Origin: JANNRA01 sp031401035
GTDB taxonomy: Bacteria > Desulfobacterota > Binatia > HRBIN30 > CADEER01
Reading direction: 5' to 3'
DNA length: 5,205 bases
Assembly (NCBI GenBank): GCA_031401035.1
Contig: JANNRA010000190.1
Location: 1-5,205 of the forward strand
Shown: one piece after another, positions 1-5,205 of the stretch
Layout: each line of letters starts with the position of its first letter
How positions within the stretch are numbered: position 1 is the first letter of the stretch
Translations under genes and position numbers: made by a program
Notes under the pieces: model-generated
The model's input: the letters and a program-made list of their open reading frames with translations, nothing else
Database searches by the model: none
Told to the model about the DNA's origin: nothing

Positions 1-185
1 AAGACCGTGGGGAGACTGCAGTTGAGCTGGCCGGGGCCGTTGGTGCCGCCCGAGAGAGCGCAGTCGGTTTGGTGATTGGCCGAGGCGATGCTGGCGACTG
101 CGACGCAGCCCACCGCGACGACCACTCCGGTCAGCCGGCGCAGCCGCGCCGCCAGCGCCCCGTCCTGGGAGAATCCATTTCGCAC
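1..185 (-). CDS. N-terminal part of an exported protein with a signal peptide, cut by the left window edge
   Basis: Only about 61 residues are visible before the window ends, so the 3' end is missing. Read from the GTG at 185-183, the protein has an arginine-containing N-region (RNGFSQDGALAARLRRL), a hydrophobic core (TGVVVAVGCVAVASIA) and a likely signal peptidase I site after ASIASA. The mature part begins NHQTDCALSGG and continues with a second cysteine in GQLNCSLP, possibly a disulfide pair. AVGC inside the core is a weak lipobox, so a lipoprotein cannot be excluded, but the long hydrophobic run beyond that cysteine argues against it. The start is uncertain: the frame is open upstream into asnB, with a TTG at 203 and GTGs at 260 and 275, and none has a convincing Shine-Dalgarno. 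GTG 185 gives the most normal signal-peptide length. It lies 122 nt downstream of asnB on the same strand. I do not recognise the family and assign no function. Confidence 0.6.
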   Translation of the reverse strand, partial: MRNGFSQDGALAARLRRLTGVVVAVGCVAVASIASANHQTDCALSGGTNGPGQLNCSLPTV

Positions 186-307
186 GCAGCGCCGATAATC
201 CAAAGTCTGGCGCCATGCCAGCGGTTGCTGGTGCGCGCCCCCGGTCAGGCGCCACCGCACGCAATACCCCGACACCGGGAGGACGAGCGCCGGCTGGGTC
301 CGCTCCG

Positions 308-2230
308 TCACGACGCCGGGTGGTAGCGCTCCTGCAGGACGCAGGCGCTGGTCGCCGCCAGACACTGGCTGAACATGCGCCCGCGCTCGTCCTCGTCCGC
401 GGTGGTGCGGGTGCGGTCGAGCAGATCGCGCACGGCGCCGGCGTCGAAGAACGGCAGCGACGTCAGGGTGTCGCTGCGCAGCGTGTCCTGGACCAGCTCG
501 AGGAGCTTTCCGCGCAGCTCGAACGGCGCCATGAAGGGATGCTTCTGGCGGCGGTAGACGGTGTCGGTCAGGTACGGCCGCGCCGCCTCGCGCAGGACGT
601 ACTTCTCGGTGATGTCGCGGATCTTCATGTCCACCGGCAGGCGGTTGGCGAGCTCGACCAGGTGGTGGTCGAGAAACGGCACGCGTCCTTCGATCGAATG
701 CGCCATCTCCATGCGGTCGGCGAGGAAGTTGAGCAGCTTGTTCGGAAAGATGCCCTTGTTCCACAGGTACATCGACTGGTTCACCGGTTCGCGCCCGGTC
801 AGCCGTCCGGCGATGTCGATGCGGTTGAGAAACATCGTGTACGGATCGCGGCCGCGGAACTCGGCGGCGAAGTCGGCGCGCAGCAGCGGCCGCACCCGCC
901 AGCCGCGGGTGGCGGTGCCCTCGATCCACGTCGGCACGAAGCCGAGCATGCGCCGCACGCCGTCGGTCGGCAGCGCGTCACCCGTCGGCATCATCATCCG
1001 GCCGATGTTCTGGTTGGTCGAGTCCACCAGCGCGGCCATGCGCCGGTCGACGCCCGGCTGCTCCTGACCCTGCGAGTGCAGGACGAAGTCGCGCCGAAAG
1101 GGCGGGTAGCCGGCGAGGATCTCGTCCGACCCCTCGCCGGTGAGCACCACCTTGAAGCCGTGCTCGCGCACCTTCTGGCTGAGCAGGTACTTGGCGACGT
1201 GGTTGTAGTTGAAGTGCATCGTCTCGCACTGCGCGACGGCGTCGGCGTAGTGGTCGGCGAGGATGTCGCCGGTCATGCGGAAGCAGTGAAAGTTCGCCCC
1301 CGCCAGGCGCGCCATCTCCTCGGCGACGCCGCTCTCGTCGAAGGGCCCCGCTTCGAAGGCGATGGTGAACGCTTCGATCGGATCGGCGCGCAGCGACGCG
1401 GCGACGCCGAGCAGGCTGCACGAATCGATGCCGCCGCTCAGATAGCAGCCGACCGGCACGTCGGCGCGCAGCCGCAGGCGGGTCGCCTCGAGCAGCATGT
1501 GCCGGAACTCCTCGATGTGCTCGGCGTCGCGGCCCGGCGCCGGCGGCGTGCCGCGCAGCGGATGTTCGTGATCCCAGTAGCGCACCAGCTGGTGCTGGTT
1601 GCGGGTGGCGAGGAGGAAGTGTCCGGGCGGCACCTGATAGATGCCGTGGAACATGGTGCGGTCCTCGTCGGCGACGATGTGCAGGTCCTGGTAGACGCTC
1701 TCTCGGTCCCAGCGCGCCGGCACGCCGGCGGCGAACAGCGCCTTGATCTCCGAGGCGAGCAGCAGCGTCCCCTCGTGCCACGCGTAGTACAGCGGCTTGA
1801 TGCCGAAGCGATCGCGGGCGGCGAACAACATGCCGTTGGACTCGTCCCACAGGGTGAAGGCGAACTCGCCGCGCAGGTGCGGCAGGCACGCCGTCCCGTA
1901 GTCTTCGTAGAGATGGATCAGGATCTCGCTGTCGGAGCGCGTCCGCAGCCGGTGGCCGCGCCCCTCCAACTCGCGTTGGATGCGCTCGTAGTCGTAGAAC
2001 TCGCCGTTGACGACGACGTGGATCTGCTCATCCTCATTGGCGATCGGCTGGTCGCCGGTGGTGAGGTCGATGATGCTCAGGCGCGCGTGGCCCATGCCGA
2101 CGCGACGGTGCGGTGCGATCCACTGCCGCTGCCCGTCCGGGCCGCGGTGATGCATCGCCTGCGTCGCCCGCGCCAGTTGCTCGCTCGTTACCGGCGCGTC
2201 CTTCGAGAACACCGTGACGATTCCGCACAT
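308..2230 (-). CDS. asnB: Asparagine synthase (glutamine-hydrolysing), long AsnB form
   Basis: This 640-residue cytoplasmic enzyme should transfer ammonia from glutamine to an ATP-activated carboxylate, classically aspartate, giving asparagine, AMP and PPi. The start is ATG 2230 because it yields MCGIV, putting the nucleophile Cys2 at the processed N-terminus, and AGGAG lies 9 nt upstream; the frame is open to an ATG at 2320, but that would bury the cysteine. The class II glutaminase domain (about 2-210) shows HHRGPDG (27-33), R50, NGE (75-77) and D100, matching R49, N74, E76 and D98 of E. coli AsnB. The synthetase domain carries the PP-loop SGGIDS (265-270), TGEGSDE (364-370), EGRVPFLD (514-521) and RQKHPF (561-566), which aligns with the RQKEQF segment of E. 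coli. The protein is longer than E. coli AsnB (554 residues), mainly because of about 95 extra residues between GEGSDE and EGRVPFLD, as in other long bacterial forms. Family assignment is secure. Whether the acceptor is free aspartate or another carboxylate is not determinable here. Confidence 0.95.
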   Translation of the reverse strand: MCGIVTVFSKDAPVTSEQLARATQAMHHRGPDGQRQWIAPHRRVGMGHARLSIIDLTTGDQPIANEDEQIHVVVNGEFYDYERIQRELEGRGHRLRTRSDSEILIHLYEDYGTACLPHLRGEFAFTLWDESNGMLFAARDRFGIKPLYYAWHEGTLLLASEIKALFAAGVPARWDRESVYQDLHIVADEDRTMFHGIYQVPPGHFLLATRNQHQLVRYWDHEHPLRGTPPAPGRDAEHIEEFRHMLLEATRLRLRADVPVGCYLSGGIDSCSLLGVAASLRADPIEAFTIAFEAGPFDESGVAEEMARLAGANFHCFRMTGDILADHYADAVAQCETMHFNYNHVAKYLLSQKVREHGFKVVLTGEGSDEILAGYPPFRRDFVLHSQGQEQPGVDRRMAALVDSTNQNIGRMMMPTGDALPTDGVRRMLGFVPTWIEGTATRGWRVRPLLRADFAAEFRGRDPYTMFLNRIDIAGRLTGREPVNQSMYLWNKGIFPNKLLNFLADRMEMAHSIEGRVPFLDHHLVELANRLPVDMKIRDITEKYVLREAARPYLTDTVYRRQKHPFMAPFELRGKLLELVQDTLRSDTLTSLPFFDAGAVRDLLDRTRTTADEDERGRMFSQCLAATSACVLQERYHPAS

Positions 2231-2239
2231 CCGGCTCGG

Positions 2240-2244
2240 CTCCT
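2240..2244 (-). promoter_or_regulatory. Shine-Dalgarno AGGAG for asnB
   Basis: On the minus strand the sequence reads GACAGGAGCCGAGCCGG directly before ATG 2230, so AGGAG is separated from the start codon by 9 nt. This is the best ribosome binding site in the window. It supports the start that gives MCGIV over the upstream in-frame ATG at 2320. Confidence 0.65.
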
Positions 2245-2305
2245 GTCCAGGGCCTGAGGGGAAGCGCGCGCGTCGTGTCCGAACGGCGCGACGTCGCACC
2301 TGCGC

Positions 2306-2328
2306 GCTGCGCCAGCCCACGGCGCAGC
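2306..2328 (-). terminator. Possible hairpin after the Spinster-like transporter gene (no T-tract)
   Basis: An 8-bp perfect inverted repeat, GCTGCGCC and GGCGCAGC, flanks a 7-nt loop and begins 14 nt past the transporter stop codon (2345-2343). It is placed where a terminator would be, but the minus strand continues GCGCAGGTG with no run of T, so it is not a canonical intrinsic terminator. It could instead protect the 3' end of the mRNA or be a chance structure in GC-rich DNA. The rest of the 112-nt gap before asnB shows no promoter I can support. Confidence 0.3.
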
Positions 2329-2342
2329 ACCTGTCACCGGCA

Positions 2343-3659
2343 CTAGGCCGCTTCGCCGCCGCGTTGCAAGTCCTGGCGCAGCGTCCGGCCGGCGCGGACG
2401 AAGTGCAGTGAGGCGCCGATGTTCACCAACCCGGCGAGCACCAGGGCGTAGCGCAGCGACTGGTCGCCGTAGCGCGCCGCCAACAGATCGCTCATCACCC
2501 CGACCGTCTGCGGGCCGAGGCCGAGGCCGACGAGGCTGAGGATGAAGAGCAGGATCGCCGAGGCGACGGCGCGCATGCGCACCTTGGCCAGCGCCTGCGT
2601 CATGGCCATCGTCGGACCCAGCCACATGGCGCCGAGGAAGGTCGAGGGGCAGAGCAGCAGCAGCGCCAGGCCCGGCGCCGGCGACAGGAACGCCAGCGTC
2701 GAGAACGGCAGCGCGAGGCTGACCGCGACGGCCGGCAGCCACATGTTCCAGCGCACGTCGCGCGCCGCCAGGCGATCGGCGGCGAATCCGCCGACGATCG
2801 CGCCGGCGCCGCCGGCAAACCCGGCGATGAGTCCGAGCCAGGTGCCCGCTTCACCGGTGCCCATGCCGTGCATGCGGATGAAGAAGGCCGGCGTCCAAGC
2901 GGTGATCCCGTAGGCGACGAAGCCGTGCAGCGCCGCGGCGAGCGAGAGCTGGCGGAACGAGCGCAGCCGCCAGAGGAAGCGGAAGACCGCGGCTGGCGCC
3001 TCGACCTCGCCCGTGTCGTGCAGGCCGTCGGCGCGGCCGCGCGGCGGATCGCGCAGGGTCAGCCGCACCAGCAGCGCCAGCGCCAGCCCCGGCAATCCGA
3101 CGACGAAGAAGGCCCGCCGCCAGCCGAACCACTCGTTCATCCAGCCGCCGATCAGGAAGCCGAACAGCACCCCGACCGGCACTCCGGCGGAATAGATGGC
3201 CATCGCCGTGGCGCGGCGGCGCGCCGGGAAGTAGTCGGCGAGCAGGGAATGCGCCGGCGGACTGCCCGCCGCTTCGCCGATGCCGACGCCGATGCGCGCC
3301 AGCGCCAGCTGGGTAAACGTCTGTGCCAGTCCGGAGACCGCGGTCATCGCGCTCCAGATCGCGAGGCCGAGGGCGATGATGGCGCTGCGGTTGCCGCGAT
3401 CGGCCCAGCGGGCGATCGGAATGCCGCCGACGGCGTAGAAGAGGGCGAAGGCGAAGCCGGTGAGGAACCCCATCGCCGTGTCCGACGCCTGCAGGTCCTG
3501 CTTGATCGGCTGCAGCAGGATCGCCAGGATCTGCCGGTCGACGAAATTGAAGACGTAGACGACGAACAGCAGGCCGAGGACGTAGTTGGCGTAGCGATCC
3601 GCCCGCCCTGCCTCGTGCACCGGCGGTGGCGCGGCAAGGGGTGCCGCCTTGATCGGCAT
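2343..3659 (-). CDS. MFS transporter, Spinster-like family
   Basis: This 438-residue inner-membrane protein of the major facilitator superfamily has about 12 predicted helices in two halves (roughly 24-202 and 236-422), joined by a polar cytoplasmic loop (203-232) containing RDPPRGRADG. Helix 1 holds FNFVDRQILAILLQP with the Asp41-Arg42 pair typical of bacterial Spinster-like members. The motif-A region is GGIPIARWADRGNR (78-91), and helix 4 to helix 5 shows RIGVGIGEAAGSPPAHS (122-138) followed by YFPARRRATA (143-152), both characteristic of this group. Length is normal and no key segment is missing. The ATG at 3659 gives a short polar N-terminus; its ribosome binding site is weak (GGCGGTGA about 9 nt upstream), and a strong palindrome lies 18 nt before the start. 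Substrates of bacterial members vary and are mostly unknown; annotation as a sugar, aromatic-acid or lipid carrier would be a guess. It is not a close paralogue of the neighbouring transporter. Confidence 0.94.
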   Translation of the reverse strand: MPIKAAPLAAPPPVHEAGRADRYANYVLGLLFVVYVFNFVDRQILAILLQPIKQDLQASDTAMGFLTGFAFALFYAVGGIPIARWADRGNRSAIIALGLAIWSAMTAVSGLAQTFTQLALARIGVGIGEAAGSPPAHSLLADYFPARRRATAMAIYSAGVPVGVLFGFLIGGWMNEWFGWRRAFFVVGLPGLALALLVRLTLRDPPRGRADGLHDTGEVEAPAAVFRFLWRLRSFRQLSLAAALHGFVAYGITAWTPAFFIRMHGMGTGEAGTWLGLIAGFAGGAGAIVGGFAADRLAARDVRWNMWLPAVAVSLALPFSTLAFLSPAPGLALLLLCPSTFLGAMWLGPTMAMTQALAKVRMRAVASAILLFILSLVGLGLGPQTVGVMSDLLAARYGDQSLRYALVLAGLVNIGASLHFVRAGRTLRQDLQRGGEAA

Positions 3660-3677
3660 CAGGAAATCACCGCCGCC

Positions 3678-3704
3678 CGTATCGCACGGCCGCCGTGCGA
3701 TACG
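3678..3704. repeat. Perfect 27-bp palindrome between the two transporter genes
   Basis: The arms CGTATCGCACGGC (3678-3690) and GCCGTGCGATACG (3692-3704) are exact reverse complements around the single base at 3691. A 13-bp perfect match is far beyond chance for a 91-nt gap. In RNA it would fold into a 12-bp stem with a 3-nt loop, ending 18 nt before the ATG of the Spinster-like transporter. On the minus strand it is followed by GGGCGGCGGTGATTTCC, with no U-tract, so a standard intrinsic terminator is unlikely. Candidate roles are a dimeric regulator's operator, a REP-type dispersed palindrome, or a leader hairpin that protects mRNA or affects the weak ribosome binding site. The structure is seen directly; its role is inference. 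Confidence 0.7.
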
Positions 3705-3750
3705 CCAATAGGATGCAGCCGCAGCGGCGTGCAGCGAGGCAGTCGGCGCG

Positions 3751-4986
3751 TCAGTCCATGCGCCGCACGTCGCTCAGCGCCCACGCCGCGGCGACGATGA
3801 GCACCATGGTGCCGCCGGCCAGCCCGCAGGCGGCGCCCGGCCCGAGCAGACGGCCGAGAAAGCCCGCCGCGAGGTTGCTGATCGGCGCCATGCCGAGCAG
3901 GCCGAGCGAGTGGATCGACAGGATGCGGGCGCGATGGCTGGCCGGGGCCGTCTCCTGGAACAGCGTCCGGCTGGTGTTGAGGAACAGCGAATGGAAGACG
4001 CCCCAGGCGAAGACGACCAGCATGAAGCCCCACAGCGGCGGCTGCGCGGACAGCGCCACCAGGCACAGCGCGACGCCGAGCAGGGCGAGGAGGAAGACGC
4101 GGCCGCGGCGGCGGATGCCGCGGCGCAGCAGCACGACGATCGAGCCGGCGATGGTGCCGAGCGGCAGGGTCATCATCACCAGCGACAGGTCGCCGACGCC
4201 GCCGTGGTAGACGTCGCGGATCATCAGTGGCGAGAGCACGGCGAACGGCCCCATGAAGAAGAGGCCGTTGGCGGCGACCAGCAGCGCGATCGGCCGCAGG
4301 CGCGGCGAGTGCCACACTGCACGCAGGCCGGCGCGGATCGCCGCCACGGTGCCGCCGCGCGCCGCGACGGCGTGCGGCGGCATCGCCGGCAGGAACAGCA
4401 GCAGGACGAAGCCGAGCAGCAGCAGCGCCGCCTGCATCGACAGCGCCGCCGGCGTGCCGAGGTGTGCCGCCCAGCCGGCGAGGCGCGCGCCGAGCGCCGC
4501 GGCGATGAACTGGATTAGCGTCGCCGCGGTGATGGCGCGCATGAGATCGCTCCCGGCAACGTCGGAGATCACCGCGTCGCGCGCCGGCTGGGCGAGCGCC
4601 TGCGTGGTGCCCCAGCCCAGTCCGTAGATCAGCAGCACGCCCATGCCGAGCGCGCCCACAGCGACGACGCCCCCCATGACGCCTGCCGCGGTCGCGGCGG
4701 CGACGTGCAGGACGAGCAGGACGCGGCGGCGATCGTGGCGATCCGCCGTCGCCCCGCCGATGAGCAGGAAGAGCAGCGCCGGCAGGCTCTGCAGCATCTG
4801 CGCCGTGCCCATCCATTCGGCGTTGGCGTGCAGTTCGCCGAGCACCAGCCACGAGTACAGCACCTGCTGCATGCCGACGGCGGCCGACCACAGGCCGAGG
4901 CTGCCGGCGAAGAGCCCGAAGGGCGTCCTGCCGGCGGGCGCGGCGCCCAGCCCGACAGCGGCGGTCTGCGGACCGGGAGGCGCCAT
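3751..4986 (-). CDS. MFS exporter, MFS_3 / EntS-like type
   Basis: This 411-residue inner-membrane transporter resembles the MFS_3 (enterobactin exporter EntS-like) branch of the major facilitator superfamily, whose characterised members expel siderophores or drugs by proton antiport. About 12 helices are visible, in halves near 22-200 and 230-405. Helix 1 starts FGLFAGSLGLW. Motif A is GGATADRHDRRRVLL (77-91), close to the usual GALADRFDRR form. Helix 4 is followed by QALAQPARDAVISDV (129-143) and then ITAATLIQFIAAALGARLAG (152-171), matching the segment that typically reads as a helix ending GPALAG in this family. The C-terminal half contains GVFHSLFLNTSRTLFQE (329-345). ATG 4986 is the only standard start in this frame in the upstream gap; the next internal Met (39) falls inside helix 1. 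No Shine-Dalgarno is visible; a short palindrome lies 5 nt upstream. The substrate is unknown: no siderophore or antibiotic biosynthesis gene is visible nearby. Confidence 0.92.
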   Translation of the reverse strand: MAPPGPQTAAVGLGAAPAGRTPFGLFAGSLGLWSAAVGMQQVLYSWLVLGELHANAEWMGTAQMLQSLPALLFLLIGGATADRHDRRRVLLVLHVAAATAAGVMGGVVAVGALGMGVLLIYGLGWGTTQALAQPARDAVISDVAGSDLMRAITAATLIQFIAAALGARLAGWAAHLGTPAALSMQAALLLLGFVLLLFLPAMPPHAVAARGGTVAAIRAGLRAVWHSPRLRPIALLVAANGLFFMGPFAVLSPLMIRDVYHGGVGDLSLVMMTLPLGTIAGSIVVLLRRGIRRRGRVFLLALLGVALCLVALSAQPPLWGFMLVVFAWGVFHSLFLNTSRTLFQETAPASHRARILSIHSLGLLGMAPISNLAAGFLGRLLGPGAACGLAGGTMVLIVAAAWALSDVRRMD

Positions 4987-4991
4987 GCAGG

Positions 4992-5004
4992 GCGCATCAT
5001 GCGC
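4992..5004. repeat. Short perfect palindrome just before the MFS_3 start codon
   Basis: GCGCAT and ATGCGC flank the single base at 4998 and end 5 nt before ATG 4986, where a ribosome binding site would be expected. It has the same one-base-centre layout as the longer palindrome at 3678-3704 but a different sequence. Six-bp arms of this composition can occur by chance in GC-rich DNA, so any regulatory role is weakly supported. Confidence 0.3.
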
Positions 5005-5054
5005 GAAGCGCCGGTGCTGGTACAGCGGCGCGGCGGAAGGGCGAGGTGGTTCGG

Positions 5055-5205
5055 TCAGTGCGACCGGGGCGCGAGTCGGCGCCGCCGCGCCGCGGTGCGC
5101 AGGCCGAGAATGCCCATCGCTCCGAGCGCGATCGCCAACAGGCAGAAGCCGAGTGGGCTGAGCGCGGGGGCCGAGACGGGCGGGGTGATGACCAGGCGGA
5201 CCGCC
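5055..5205 (-). CDS. C-terminal end of a protein with a CTERM-like sorting tail, cut by the right window edge
   Basis: Only the last 49 residues and the TGA (5057-5055) are visible; the gene begins beyond the right edge. The visible end has the three-part layout of exosortase/archaeosortase-type sorting signals: a short proline motif PALSPLG (residues 13-19 of the visible part), a hydrophobic helix FCLLAIALGAMGILGL, then a basic tail with four successive arginines and the end LAPRSH. The motif most resembles the IPTL-CTERM signature (PTLSEWG), though it is not identical. In known systems such tails anchor an exported protein in the inner membrane until a dedicated transpeptidase-like sortase processes it, usually for surface or extracellular-matrix delivery. 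A plain single-pass C-terminal anchor is the main alternative. The main domain of the protein is not visible, so its function cannot be given. The gene ends 68 nt upstream of the MFS_3 exporter. Confidence 0.75.
   Translation of the reverse strand, partial: AVRLVITPPVSAPALSPLGFCLLAIALGAMGILGLRTAARRRRLAPRSH

Noticed and set aside
230..256. Imperfect hairpin (GGTG-GCGCC stem with one bulge) downstream of asnB, considered as a terminator
   Set aside because: It has a bulge, an 8-nt loop and no T-run after it on the minus strand. It also lies 51 nt past the stop codon in very GC-rich DNA, so I cannot call it a terminator.
215..2257. A 680-codon open frame on the plus strand covering the whole asnB gene in antisense
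   Set aside because: Its translation is low-complexity, rich in Arg, Ala, His, Val and Gly, and matches no family. It mirrors the codon phase of a GC-rich asnB, whose third positions keep the opposite strand free of stops. AsnB carries all its catalytic motifs, so this is a shadow.
2288..2297. 10-bp palindrome GCGACGTCGC in the gap before asnB
   Set aside because: Five-bp arms in sequence this rich in G and C are expected by chance within about 100 nt, and no promoter element lies near it.
2231..2320. A 30-residue N-terminal extension of AsnB from the in-frame ATG at 2320
   Set aside because: The extension is arginine-rich and would place the catalytic cysteine at position 32. Class II glutaminases need it at the processed N-terminus, and ATG 2230 has AGGAG 9 nt upstream.
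2868..3800. A 310-codon plus-strand frame antisense to the Spinster-like transporter
   Set aside because: The composition is dominated by charged residues and glutamine with no recognisable domain. It is explained by the GC-rich third positions of the transporter gene on the other strand.
3659..4891. A 410-codon minus-strand frame overlapping the MFS_3 gene in another phase
   Set aside because: The product is an Arg/Ala/Gly/Pro-rich string with no membrane helices or motifs, while the overlapping frame at 3751-4986 encodes a complete 12-helix transporter.

Overview
The window is a GC-rich stretch of bacterial chromosome in which every credible gene lies on the minus strand. Three genes are complete and one is cut by each end of the window. 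The GC-rich third codon positions produce long antisense and out-of-frame reading frames that are only shadows. The right-edge protein ends in a proline-motif / hydrophobic helix / arginine tail of the exosortase-sorted (CTERM) kind, and the left-edge protein starts with a signal peptide. Together these point to a high-GC Gram-negative organism, such as a proteobacterial or deltaproteobacteria-like soil or sediment lineage. The lineage cannot be fixed from this sequence.

Layout in the direction of transcription, right to left: (1) 5205-5055, the last 49 residues of a protein with a CTERM-like C-terminal tail; (2) 4986-3751, a 12-helix MFS exporter of the MFS_3 / EntS-like type; (3) 3659-2343, a second, unrelated MFS transporter of the Spinster-like type; (4) 2230-308, a long-form glutamine-dependent asparagine synthetase with all key catalytic residues visible; (5) 185-1, the signal peptide and first mature residues of an exported protein that runs off the left edge. 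The gaps are 68, 91, 112 and 122 nt. That is too wide for translational coupling, so the genes may be one loose operon or several transcription units.

The clearest non-coding feature is a perfect 27-bp palindrome at 3678-3704 (13-bp arms around one base). It sits between the two transporter genes, 18 nt before the Spinster-like start codon, and has no T-tract. It may be an operator, a dispersed palindromic repeat or an RNA hairpin in the leader.

How the genes work together is not evident. AsnB is a cytoplasmic amide-forming enzyme and the two MFS proteins move small molecules across the inner membrane. Export of an amidated metabolite is possible but is only inference. I see no CRISPR array, tRNA, rRNA, insertion sequence or recognisable defence system. 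This looks like a fairly ordinary metabolic and transport region, with two exported proteins at its edges that deserve a look in longer context.
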